A DNA stretch of 12,677 nt from Pseudomonadota bacterium (GTDB lineage: Bacteria > Pseudomonadota > Gammaproteobacteria > Enterobacterales > Succinivibrionaceae): the NCBI GenBank assembly GCA_023460615.1, contig JAEWPL010000119.1, forward strand, positions 1-12,677, in the 5' to 3' direction. Every line of letters begins with the position of its first letter. Positions within the stretch are counted from its first letter, which is position 1. This document shows positions 1-6,977 of the stretch, one piece after another. The notes below the pieces were generated by a model. It had not been told where the DNA came from, made no database searches, and saw only the letters and a list, made by a program, of their open reading frames with translations. The position numbers and the translations under genes were made by a program.

Positions 1-111
1 CTCATGCAAGGTGAGAGTTTAAAAGTAGCTCATCAAAAAGCTGTGAATTATGCAGCATTTGTTTGCACTCAAAGTGGCGCAATGCCTGATATTCCAAGCT
101 CTTACTTGTAA
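1..111 (+). CDS. PfkB-family carbohydrate kinase (fructokinase), C-terminal fragment
   Basis: Only the last 36 codons are in the window; the gene begins to the left. The visible peptide contains NYAAFVCTQSGAMPDIP, which resembles the C-terminal end of bacterial PfkB-family fructokinases (alanine-rich helix, then a CTQ-GA-P turn). Such enzymes phosphorylate fructose to fructose 6-phosphate in the cytoplasm. The Asp base and anion-hole GAGD motif of the family would lie just upstream, outside the window, so the substrate cannot be confirmed. The reading frame is open from base 1 and ends in TAA, followed by a hairpin that looks like its terminator. A sugar-binding protein lies downstream, consistent with a carbohydrate-use neighbourhood. 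Confidence 0.7.
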   Translation, partial: LMQGESLKVAHQKAVNYAAFVCTQSGAMPDIPSSYL

Positions 112-125
112 ATTTATTTTAATTT

Positions 126-199
126 TGTGAGATAAGTCCAAAGTAAAAATCGCAAATGTTAGCCTTGCAACAATAATTCAAGGCTATTTTCAGTATACT
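126..199 (+). promoter_or_regulatory. Candidate promoter region of the sugar-binding protein gene, with a half CRP-like site
   Basis: TATACT at 194-199 is a good -10 box, about 24 nt before the first start codon. No convincing -35 is seen at 16-18 bp; TTGCAA at 165-170 is 23 bp away and lies inside the terminator hairpin. TGTGA at 126-130, then six bases and TCCAA at 137-141, matches one half of the CRP consensus fully and the other half at 3 of 5 bases. Its centre lies near -72 relative to the likely start, a helical phase compatible with class I activation. A poor -35 plus an activator site would suit a sugar-uptake gene. This is a weak inference. Confidence 0.3.
160..190 (+). terminator. 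Probable rho-independent terminator of the fructokinase gene
   Basis: A perfect 8-bp stem (TAGCCTTG at 160-167 pairing with CAAGGCTA at 179-186) has an 11-nt loop and is followed by TTTT at 187-190. The stem is moderately GC-rich and lies about 50 nt after the fructokinase stop. The T-tract is short, so termination may be partial, and the downstream -10-like box at 194-199 begins almost at once. Confidence 0.55.
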
Positions 200-228
200 T
201 TCACGAAAAAAATACGCTGGTTGTGATC

Positions 229-1473
229 ATGTCATTTTTTAAAAGCATACTGATATTTATATTTGCATTTGTTTTTCTTTCAAGCAAAGCCTTTTGCCAA
301 GAGTTAATCGTATGGGAAGATACTGGTAAAGGCATTGGTCTTAAAAGAGCTGCAGAGGACTTTACTAGTCTTACTGGTGTAAAAGTAAAGATTATTGAGT
401 TTAGATATATCTATGCACTAGAGAGATTAAGGTTAGATGGTCCAGCTGGCACCGGTCCTGATTTATTATTATTACCTTCAGATTTACTAGGCTCTGCTGT
501 AGCTCAAGGCATGATAAGTCCTGTTTATTACACTCCAAAAGAGCGCTCTATTTATCTTAATCAAGCACTAGAAGCTGCAAGCTATCGTTATGAAAACTAC
601 ATGGTGCCAAAGTGCATTGAAACTATTGCTGTCTTCTACAATAAAAAGTATTTACCAAAACCACTTAGAACTTTACAAGCTTACTTTGACTTCTCTGTGG
701 AATCTAAGAAATTAGATCAATATGGTTTAGTTGCAAAATTTGATGATCTCTATTATGCCTACCCAGTACTAAAAGCATATGGTTCTTACATCTTTGCTAG
801 GACTAATGTTCCAAAAGGTGGTAACGAATTTTACTATAATATTCGCGACATTGGTTTAAATAACAAAGGCGCAGTGGAAGCAATTAACTTATTAAAAACT
901 TTCTATGATGAAGATCTTTTCCCCTCAAGTATCGAAGGTCGTGGTTCTTTAAATTCTGTTAAAGATCTTTTTATCAAGCAAAAAGCCTGTGCCGCTATAT
1001 TAGGTACTTGGGATTTAGCTGATGTATTAAAATCCGATCTTAAATTGGGAATTACTACCTTACCATTTTTACCAAATGGCTATAAAATGCGTCCATTTTT
1101 AGGTATTCGTGGGTATGTAATTTCGCGTTGGACTAATAAGTACGAGTTAGCTTTAAAATTTGCAAAATTTGCAACTCAAGACAAGTATGCAGTGGATAGA
1201 TTTAATACTACCTACGAATTGCCTGCAACCACAGAAGCTTTAAATAAGGATGTTATTAGAAATAACGAATATGCTAAAGCATTTATTGTTGAAAGCTACA
1301 ACGCACAGCAAATGCCTTCAGACCCTGCCACAAGAGAAGTTTGGATCCCTTATGCTGAGAAATTACATGAGATCTATTCAGGTCACATGCCAGTTGCCTT
1401 AGGTTTAAATGAGGCTGTTGAAGAAATTAAAAAGAACATCGAAAAACAAATGTCAGCTCCAAGGTTAGATTAA
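229..1473 (+). CDS. Extracellular solute-binding protein family 1 (maltose/oligosaccharide type), ABC transporter component
   Basis: A periplasmic sugar-binding protein of the MalE-like family 1 group, expected to deliver an oligosaccharide to an ABC permease. The N-terminus is a signal peptide: Lys5, a hydrophobic core at about residues 7-17, then SSKAFCQE, with signal peptidase I cleavage likely after Ala21 or Cys23. There is no lipobox around Cys23 (Lys-Ala-Phe precede it). The mature protein opens with ELIVWED, the usual first beta strand, followed by a helix and TGVKVKI; GPDLLLLPSD matches the family's P-D-hydrophobic strand, and IRGYVISRWTNK lies in the C-terminal lobe. Length is 414 aa, normal for the family. 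The start is taken at ATG 229; an in-frame GTG lies 6 nt upstream at 223, and neither has a strong Shine-Dalgarno. No permease or ATPase gene is adjacent, so its partner must lie elsewhere. The exact ligand is unknown. Confidence 0.85.
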   Translation: MSFFKSILIFIFAFVFLSSKAFCQELIVWEDTGKGIGLKRAAEDFTSLTGVKVKIIEFRYIYALERLRLDGPAGTGPDLLLLPSDLLGSAVAQGMISPVYYTPKERSIYLNQALEAASYRYENYMVPKCIETIAVFYNKKYLPKPLRTLQAYFDFSVESKKLDQYGLVAKFDDLYYAYPVLKAYGSYIFARTNVPKGGNEFYYNIRDIGLNNKGAVEAINLLKTFYDEDLFPSSIEGRGSLNSVKDLFIKQKACAAILGTWDLADVLKSDLKLGITTLPFLPNGYKMRPFLGIRGYVISRWTNKYELALKFAKFATQDKYAVDRFNTTYELPATTEALNKDVIRNNEYAKAFIVESYNAQQMPSDPATREVWIPYAEKLHEIYSGHMPVALGLNEAVEEIKKNIEKQMSAPRLD

Positions 1474-1563
1474 AACTAGTTGTAAACTTACTAATTTTGT
1501 GCAAAAGAAACGCAATATTTGTAGAATTTTAGACAATTACTAAAAAATGTTGATAAAATAGTT

Positions 1564-1610
1564 TTGTTCCTAATTTAAGGGGAACAGTTTTGTAGAGATT
1601 TGTTTTTTTT
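1564..1610 (+). terminator. Hairpin and T-rich tract after the binding-protein gene, possible terminator
   Basis: TGTTCC (1565-1570) pairs with GGAACA (1581-1586), extendable by a T-G pair at each end, around a loop of 8-10 nt. TTTT follows at 1588-1591 with an interrupting G on its 5' side, and an eight-T run ends at 1610. It lies about 90 nt after the upstream stop. The stem is short, so an operator or mRNA-stability role is also possible. Confidence 0.4.
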
Positions 1611-1636
1611 GGCATATGTAAAAAAGCCTTCATAAA
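1609..1636 (+). promoter_or_regulatory. Candidate hfq promoter
   Basis: TTGGCA at 1609-1614 matches the sigma70 -35 consensus at 5 of 6 positions. It is separated by 16 bp from CATAAA at 1631-1636, which matches the -10 at 4 of 6. This would give a leader of roughly 54 nt before hfq. A second, weaker pair (TTGATA at 1550-1555, TAATTT at 1571-1576, 15-bp spacer) lies upstream, overlapping the hairpin. The rest of the 223-bp gap shows no open frame or RNA gene that I recognise. Confidence 0.4.
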
Positions 1637-1696
1637 GAAATAGGAAAATTTACATAAGGCAGTCCACATAAAATAACGATAATTAAGGACAGTATT

Positions 1697-1960
1697 ATGG
1701 CTAAGCTTCAGTCACTTCAAGATCCGTTTTTAAATGCTTTACGTAAGGAGCATATTGTTGTATCAATTTATCTTGTAAATGGTATTAAGTTACAAGGTCA
1801 GATTGAGTCATTTGATCAGTTCGTTGTGTTGCTAAAGAACCAAGTAAGTCAGATGGTTTATAAGCATGCAATTTCTACTATTGTTCCAGCACGTGCTGTA
1901 ACAATTCCAACAGAAGAAACTGAAGAGCAACAAGAAGTAACCCCTGCTGCCGCAGAATAA
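1697..1960 (+). CDS. hfq: RNA-binding protein Hfq
   Basis: Hexameric Sm-like RNA chaperone that pairs small RNAs with mRNAs. The core is almost the E. coli sequence. Proximal-face residues Q8, Q41, F42, K56 and H57 are present, with the Sm2 signature YKHAIST. Distal-face residues Y25, G29, I30, K31 and Q33 are present in SIYLVNGIKLQGQ. The rim patch, RRER at residues 16-19 in E. coli, reads RKEH here, so two of three arginines are replaced. The protein is 87 aa against 102 in E. coli; the tail is short and acidic (EETEEQQEV). ATG 1697 is preceded by AAGGA at 1685-1689, 7 nt away. It is the first gene of hfq-hflX-hflK-hflC. The usual upstream neighbour in gammaproteobacteria, miaA, is absent here. 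Confidence 0.97.
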   Translation: MAKLQSLQDPFLNALRKEHIVVSIYLVNGIKLQGQIESFDQFVVLLKNQVSQMVYKHAISTIVPARAVTIPTEETEEQQEVTPAAAE

Positions 1961-1985
1961 TCAGTGAGTTTGAGATAATAAACTA

Positions 1986-3329
1986 ATGCCATCATCAGAG
2001 TTTGAGTCTTTAGGCTCAACACTTTTAGTGCATGTTGAGTTACCTCAGCTACAATCACAAGAAGACTTAAAAGAGCTACAACTCCTAGCAGAATCTGGCG
2101 GAGGAGATGTGGCTTATTGTGTTTGCTGTAAACGCGAAACTCCCGATCCAAGTACATTTATAGGCTCTGGCAAAGTAGTAGAAGTCGCCGATGCAGTAAA
2201 AGCTTATGACGTACAAACTGTAATCTTCAACAACAAGTTAACCCCAGCTCAAGAGCGTAATCTAGAAAAAGCCTTTGGCGTAAGAGTAATGGATAGAGTA
2301 GCCCTTATTCTTACAATCTTTGCTCAAAGAGCTAGAACTTACGAAGGTAAACTTCAAGTTGAACTTGCACAATTACAGTATGAACAAGCAAGACTAGTAC
2401 GTGGCTGGACTCACCTTGAAAGACAAAAAGGTGGTTTTGGTCTACGTGGTGGCCCTGGTGAAACTCAGATTGAGTTAGACAGACGTGCCTTACGTGAAAG
2501 AATAAGTGCCATCAAAAAAGATCTTGAGGTGGTAGCCTCTCGTCGAGAGCAAAATCGCAGTAAACGTAAAAAGAATGCAGTTCCAGTAGTGTCTTTTGTA
2601 GGTTATACCAACGCAGGAAAATCTACCTTATTTAATCTTTTAACTAAAGCAGATGTATATGCAGCAAATCAGTTGTTTGCAACATTAGATCCTACTTTGA
2701 GAACCATACAAATACCTGTCATAGGTAAAGCTGTGTTTGCAGATACTGTAGGTTTTATAAGACACTTACCTCACGATTTAGTCGCAGCTTTTAGAGGTAC
2801 TTTAGAAGAGACTAGACAGGCTGATTTATTACTCCATATTGTAGATTGCTCTGATGAGCATAAAGAGGCTAATATCGAGGCTGTAAATGCCGTGTTAGAG
2901 CAAGTTGGTGCTCAAGATATTAAGACTTTAATTGTCTACAATAAAGCTGATTTAGTACCTGATTCTCCAAATGAAATTATTAGGGATGAAAACGGTAAAG
3001 CTATCCGCGTATATGTTAGCGCCTTAACATCTTTTGGAATTGATAATTTATTGCAAGCAGTAAGTGAATTATTGTCTGATAATTTATGTTCATTTACTGT
3101 TAAGATAGACGGTAAACATGGCAAATTAAGAAGTTTGCTTTATGCTAGCAAAGCTGTCGAAAAAGAATCCTATGCTGACGACGGTTCTTGCTTATTGCAA
3201 GTTAAGTTAACCGCTGTTGATGCTGCCATTATAGATAGTAAAACCCAAGGTCAATTGTCACAAACTTGTACTAGTGAAGATAAGCCTTGGATCCAAAGTA
3301 CAGAATTTGATTTTAACAGTGTAGATTAG
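1986..3329 (+). CDS. hflX: GTPase HflX
   Basis: Ribosome-associated GTPase of the Obg-HflX superfamily, known for splitting stalled 70S ribosomes under stress. The N-terminal HflX domain (about 1-200) ends in the family signature GPGETQIELDRR (156-167) and a coiled, basic linker (RSKRKK, 191-196). The G domain shows G1 GYTNAGKS (206-213), the G2 threonine in FATLDPT (231-237), G3 DTVGF (253-257), G4 NKAD (319-322) and G5 SAL (345-347). A C-terminal domain follows. Length is 447 aa, slightly above the E. coli protein (426); the extra is mostly a roughly 30-residue polar tail. An unusual cysteine cluster, CVCC, sits at 45-48. The gene starts 25 nt after hfq with only a weak Shine-Dalgarno, and ends 4 nt before hflK, so expression probably depends on the hfq promoter. 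Confidence 0.96.
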   Translation: MPSSEFESLGSTLLVHVELPQLQSQEDLKELQLLAESGGGDVAYCVCCKRETPDPSTFIGSGKVVEVADAVKAYDVQTVIFNNKLTPAQERNLEKAFGVRVMDRVALILTIFAQRARTYEGKLQVELAQLQYEQARLVRGWTHLERQKGGFGLRGGPGETQIELDRRALRERISAIKKDLEVVASRREQNRSKRKKNAVPVVSFVGYTNAGKSTLFNLLTKADVYAANQLFATLDPTLRTIQIPVIGKAVFADTVGFIRHLPHDLVAAFRGTLEETRQADLLLHIVDCSDEHKEANIEAVNAVLEQVGAQDIKTLIVYNKADLVPDSPNEIIRDENGKAIRVYVSALTSFGIDNLLQAVSELLSDNLCSFTVKIDGKHGKLRSLLYASKAVEKESYADDGSCLLQVKLTAVDAAIIDSKTQGQLSQTCTSEDKPWIQSTEFDFNSVD

Positions 3330-3333
3330 AAAT

Positions 3334-4563
3334 ATGGAAAATAATAAAGATCTTATGGGGTGGAATGCTCCTGGTCAAAATGATCCTCAAGATGACGGTA
3401 GACGTGATCAACCATCAGATCCTTGGGGTAGAACTACTCGTAAACAAGAAAGCGATCCTATTGGTGCTTTACTAAAGCTACTAAAGGATCTCTTTGGTGG
3501 TTCAAAAAATGGTAGTAAAAAGCAAGGCTCTAAAAAGGGAAGTAATACCATTACTCTTATTTTAGTTGCTTTGTTAGGTATCTACATTTATTCAGGCTTT
3601 TACACTGTAAAAGAAGCTGAAAAAGGTGTAGTGCTACGTTTTGGTAAGATGTATTCCGTTGAGGATTCAGGCTTGCGCTGGAAATTTACTGGTATTGATA
3701 CTGTAAATGTAATCGATATTGAGCAAGTTCGTTCTATTCAGTCCTCAGGTACAATGCTTACAGAGGATGAGAACGTAGTTATTGTGGAAATGGATGTGCA
3801 ATACCGTATTTCCGATCCTTTCAAGTACTTATATTCTGTAGTAAATCCTGATAACACATTACTTGAAGCAACCGATAGTGCTTTGCGCTATGTGGTAGGT
3901 CATACACTAATGGATGATATTCTAACTTCAGGTCGTGAAATGGTTCGTCAAAACACCCGTGAGTTATTAACCTCAATTATTGAACCATATAACACTGGTC
4001 TTACTATCGTAGATGTTAACTTCCTACCTGCAAGAGCTCCTGATCAAGTAAAAGAAGCTTTTGATGATGCTATTGCAGCTCAAGAAGACGAGCAAAGATA
4101 CAAGAGAGAAGCTGAAGCTTATGCTAATGAAGTATTACCAAAAGCTGAAGGTCAAGTACAACGTATCAAGCAAGAAGCTGAAGGTTATAGATCACAAGTA
4201 GTTCTAAAAGCTAAAGGTGAGGTGGCAAGATTTGAAAAGGTTTTACCTGAGTATAATGCAGCTCCTGAAATTACTAGAACTCGTATCTATTTAGAGACTA
4301 TGCAGGAAGTATTAGGTAAATCTCAAAAGATTATTTTGGATGTACCTAAGGGTAGCAATCCTGTTTTATATCTACCAGTACCTGAAAAAAGAGTTAAATC
4401 TAATGTAGGTTCAACCGTTGAATCAGGTAAAGTAGAAAACTATAAAAATGTAACTCCAGCTACTAACAACTATCAAGATAATGCAACAAGAAGTGACTCT
4501 TATCCACCATTATCAAGTAGTAACCAAAACAACTATGGCACTGTAACTAGGAGGGTAAGATAA
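3334..4563 (+). CDS. hflK: FtsH protease modulator HflK (SPFH/prohibitin family)
   Basis: Membrane protein that assembles with HflC into a large periplasmic cage around the FtsH protease. The N-terminal cytoplasmic part (about 1-70) is polar and includes DPWGR and a Gly/Ser/Lys-rich linker (GSKNGSKKQGSKKGS, 56-70). One transmembrane segment spans about 72-88. It is followed directly by GFYTVKEAEKGVVLRFGK, the standard entry into the SPFH domain. FDDAIAAQEDEQRYKREAEAY (243-263) begins the long helical region. PEYNAAPEITRTRIYLETM (305-323) matches the conserved C-terminal part of HflK. The tail after about 350 is Asn/Ser-rich and poorly conserved. Length is 409 aa (E. coli 419). The gene begins 4 nt after hflX and shares one base with hflC, so translation is likely coupled. 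Confidence 0.96.
   Translation: MENNKDLMGWNAPGQNDPQDDGRRDQPSDPWGRTTRKQESDPIGALLKLLKDLFGGSKNGSKKQGSKKGSNTITLILVALLGIYIYSGFYTVKEAEKGVVLRFGKMYSVEDSGLRWKFTGIDTVNVIDIEQVRSIQSSGTMLTEDENVVIVEMDVQYRISDPFKYLYSVVNPDNTLLEATDSALRYVVGHTLMDDILTSGREMVRQNTRELLTSIIEPYNTGLTIVDVNFLPARAPDQVKEAFDDAIAAQEDEQRYKREAEAYANEVLPKAEGQVQRIKQEAEGYRSQVVLKAKGEVARFEKVLPEYNAAPEITRTRIYLETMQEVLGKSQKIILDVPKGSNPVLYLPVPEKRVKSNVGSTVESGKVENYKNVTPATNNYQDNATRSDSYPPLSSSNQNNYGTVTRRVR
4549..4555 (+). promoter_or_regulatory. Strong Shine-Dalgarno of hflC inside the end of hflK
   Basis: AGGAGGG lies within the last codons of hflK (encoding part of TRRVR), 7 nt before the hflC ATG at 4563. The hflK stop and hflC start overlap as TAATG. This site fixes the hflC start and makes translational coupling of the two subunits likely. 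It is much stronger than the ribosome sites of hflX or hflK. Confidence 0.85.
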
Positions 4564-5552
4564 TGAATAAGAGCCTATTTAATCTTGCGTTAGTACTATT
4601 AGTAGTCATTGGTTTTGTGCTCTTTAATTGTACTTATATCGTATACGAAGGTTCACAAGGCATCGTTACTAGATTTGGTAAAGTGGTACGTGACAGTGAC
4701 GGTAAGTTAAACATTGTAGAGCCAGGCTTACACTTTAAAGCTCCATTTATTGATAAAGTAAAAGCTTTAGATGTTCGTATTCAAACCATTAGCTCTTCAG
4801 CTGACAGATTTGTTACCTCTGAGAAAAAAGACGTTATCATCGATTCTTATGTAAAGTGGCAAATTCTAGATGGTGCAACTTATTATTTAACTACAGCAGG
4901 TGGTAATAAGATGCAAGCTGAGGAATTGCTTAGAAGAAGAATTAACAACTCACTACGTAGCCAAATTGGTCGTTTGACTATTCATGAGATCGTTTCAGGT
5001 CAAGATGGCTCAAAGATTGATAGTGAGGATAGTGGTTTTGATTCTGTAGCTGAAACCTCTGAGGCACTAAGCTCTGCAAGTAAAAGCAAGCGTGATCAAG
5101 TAATGCAAAATGCTTTACGTGATATTGGTGATTCAGCAAAAGCTTTAGGTATTAAGATTGTGGATGTGCGAATTAAGCAAATCAATCTACCACCTGAAGT
5201 TTCTAATTCTATTTATCAGCGTATGAGAGCAGAGCGTGATGCTGTAGCAAAATTACACCGTTCTCAAGGTAGAAAAGATGCTGAAGCTATCAAAGCTCAA
5301 GCTGATAGAGAGGTTGTAGTTAAGATTGCAGAAGCTGAGAGATTAGGTCGTACCATTAAAGGTGAAGGCGATGCTCAAGCTACTAAGATCTATGCAGATG
5401 CTTATAAACAAAATCCAAAATTGTTTGAGTTCTTGCGTTCAATGGATGCATACAAAAACTCCATGTCATCTGGTGATGATCTATTAGTGTTAGAGCCAAA
5501 TACAGAATTTTTTAAATTCTTTAATAATGACAATGGCTCAAATAACCCATAA
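4563..5552 (+). CDS. hflC: FtsH protease modulator HflC (SPFH/prohibitin family)
   Basis: Partner of HflK in the inner-membrane HflKC complex. A single N-terminal transmembrane anchor (about 4-21) has a very short cytoplasmic end. It is followed by YIVYEGSQGIVTRFGKV, the family's SPFH start. EKKDVIIDSYVKWQI (87-101) and VDVRIKQINLPPEVSNSIYQR (200-220) are near-identical to what I know of enterobacterial HflC. A charged helical stretch (about 222-280, RMRAERDAVAKLHRSQGRKDAEA and onward) is the coiled coil of the cage wall. Residues 146-180 form a Ser/Glu-rich insertion at the place where E. coli HflC also has a variable segment. Length is 329 aa (E. coli 334). Start fixed by AGGAGGG 7 nt upstream. 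Confidence 0.96.
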   Translation: MNKSLFNLALVLLVVIGFVLFNCTYIVYEGSQGIVTRFGKVVRDSDGKLNIVEPGLHFKAPFIDKVKALDVRIQTISSSADRFVTSEKKDVIIDSYVKWQILDGATYYLTTAGGNKMQAEELLRRRINNSLRSQIGRLTIHEIVSGQDGSKIDSEDSGFDSVAETSEALSSASKSKRDQVMQNALRDIGDSAKALGIKIVDVRIKQINLPPEVSNSIYQRMRAERDAVAKLHRSQGRKDAEAIKAQADREVVVKIAEAERLGRTIKGEGDAQATKIYADAYKQNPKLFEFLRSMDAYKNSMSSGDDLLVLEPNTEFFKFFNNDNGSNNP

Positions 5553-5563
5553 TTCTGTATAAT
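5534..5563 (+). promoter_or_regulatory. Candidate purA promoter overlapping the end of hflC
   Basis: A perfect -10 box, TATAAT, lies at 5558-5563, a few bases after the hflC stop. The -35 region 17-18 bp upstream (around TGGCTC, 5534-5539) is poor and lies within the last hflC codons. Transcription would begin near 5570, leaving a leader of about 43 nt with AGAGGA at 5599-5604, 8 nt before purA. No PurR-type operator is visible. There is no terminator after hflC, so read-through from the hfq operon is also expected. Confidence 0.5.
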
Positions 5564-5612
5564 ATCCGTTTGGTGAATTTTTTAAGCCTAATTCTCAAAG
5601 AGGAATTTGTAA

Positions 5613-6914
5613 ATGCCTAATAATGTGATTGTGCTAGGAACACAATGGGGCGACGAAGGTAAAGGTAAAGTCGCTGATTTATTAACTTCAAAGGCTAATA
5701 TTGTTGTACGTAGCCAGGGTGGTAACAATGCTGGTCACACCCTAGTGGTTGGCGACAAGAAAGTTGTAGTACGTTTAGTACCATCAGGAATTCTACACAA
5801 GGATTGCTTATGTTTAATAGGCTCTGGTGTAGTAGTAAATCCAGGTGCACTCTTTGAGGAAATTGAAGAATTAAATCGTGCTGGTGTTGAAAGTGTAGAG
5901 CAGCGCATCAAAGTATCAGGTGCTAGTGCTTTATTACTACCTATTCACCCAGCTATTGATCGTGGTGCTGAAAAACTACGTGGTAAGAATGCTATTGGTA
6001 CAACAGGTCGTGGTATCGGTCCTTGCTATGAGGATAAGGTAGCACGTCGTGGTGTACGTGTAGGCGATCTATACGACATGGAAGACTTTAAGGTACGTCT
6101 AAAGAGCCTATTAGACTACAGAAACTTTATGCTTAAAAACTACTACAACGAGCCTGAGGTTTCTTACGAGTCAGTTTTAGAGTACATCATGTCAATTCGT
6201 GACCGTTTATTAGCTATGGTAGCTGATGTATCAGAGATTTTAGCTGAAGGTCGCAAGAACAATAAGAAGATCTTATTTGAAGGCGCACAAGGTACCTTCT
6301 TAGATATCGATTATGGTACTTACCCATATGTAACCTCCTCAAATACTGTAGCTGGTGGCTGTGTAACAGGCTCAGGTGCAGGTCCTTTAGATATTGATTA
6401 TGTATTAGGTATTGCTAAAGTTTACACCACTCGTGTAGGTGGCGGTCCATACCCAACTGAGTTAAATGACGAAGTTGGTGAAGGTATCAGAAAGCGTGGT
6501 GCTGAGTTTGGTGCTGTAACTGGTCGTCCACGTCGTACTGGTTGGTATGATGCTGTAGCAATGCGCAGAGCAGTAACTATCAACTCTCTAACTGGTTTAG
6601 CTTTAATGAAGTTAGACGTATTAGATGGTATGGATGAGGTTAAGATCTGTACTGCTTATAAGATGAAAGACGGTCAGATTAAGCAGTTACCACCACTATC
6701 AGCTCACGAATATGAAGGTATTACTCCTGTATATGAGACTATGCCAGGTTGGAGTGAGTCAACCTTTGGTGTAACTAAGTGGGATGACTTACCACTAAAT
6801 GCTAGAAACTATATCAAGCGTTTAGAGGAGTTATCAGGTGCTAAGGTTGCTATCCTATCAACTGGCCCTGAGCGCGATCAGACTATTTATTTAGACGATC
6901 CATTTGCTAACTAA
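5613..6914 (+). CDS. purA: Adenylosuccinate synthetase
   Basis: Cytoplasmic enzyme joining IMP and aspartate with GTP to make adenylosuccinate, the first committed step to AMP. The phosphate-binding loop is GTQWGDEGKGK (9-19) with catalytic Asp14. GGNNAGHT (36-43) carries catalytic His42. Further signatures are GTTGRGIGPCYEDK for IMP binding, VTSSNTVAGG, and GAVTGRPRRTGWYDAVAMRRA near the switch region. KLDVLDGMDEV holds the guanine-binding aspartate, and the end is the usual LSTGPERDQTI. Length is 433 aa (E. coli 432). It lies 60 nt after hflC. In E. coli hflC is likewise followed closely by purA, so the context supports the call. It is convergent with ispB and shares its terminator. Confidence 0.98.
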   Translation: MPNNVIVLGTQWGDEGKGKVADLLTSKANIVVRSQGGNNAGHTLVVGDKKVVVRLVPSGILHKDCLCLIGSGVVVNPGALFEEIEELNRAGVESVEQRIKVSGASALLLPIHPAIDRGAEKLRGKNAIGTTGRGIGPCYEDKVARRGVRVGDLYDMEDFKVRLKSLLDYRNFMLKNYYNEPEVSYESVLEYIMSIRDRLLAMVADVSEILAEGRKNNKKILFEGAQGTFLDIDYGTYPYVTSSNTVAGGCVTGSGAGPLDIDYVLGIAKVYTTRVGGGPYPTELNDEVGEGIRKRGAEFGAVTGRPRRTGWYDAVAMRRAVTINSLTGLALMKLDVLDGMDEVKICTAYKMKDGQIKQLPPLSAHEYEGITPVYETMPGWSESTFGVTKWDDLPLNARNYIKRLEELSGAKVAILSTGPERDQTIYLDDPFAN

Positions 6915-6930
6915 TAAGCAAATAAGATGG

Positions 6931-6965
6931 AATTAAAAAAGGAGCTTAAAGCTCCTTTTTTAATT
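6931..6965. terminator. Bidirectional terminator between purA and ispB
   Basis: A perfect 15-bp inverted repeat: AATTAAAAAAGGAGC at 6931-6945 pairs with GCTCCTTTTTTAATT at 6951-6965 around a TTAAA loop. The core GGAGC/GCTCC is flanked by an A-tract on one side and a T-tract on the other, so each strand reads as a hairpin plus U-run. It serves the convergent genes purA (plus) and ispB (minus). Confidence 0.92.
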
Positions 6966-6977
6966 GCGAGTAAAACT

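Noticed and set aside
1560..1612. Small RNA gene upstream of hfq
   Set aside because: The hairpin plus T-run resembles an sRNA end, but the possible promoter has a 15-bp spacer and overlaps the hairpin, so a terminator or operator is simpler.
1858..2157. Minus-strand open frame across the hfq-hflX junction
   Set aside because: It is antisense to two confident genes, has no family resemblance and no ribosome site that I can see.
2936..3124. Minus-strand open frame inside hflX
   Set aside because: Short antisense shadow within a confident gene.
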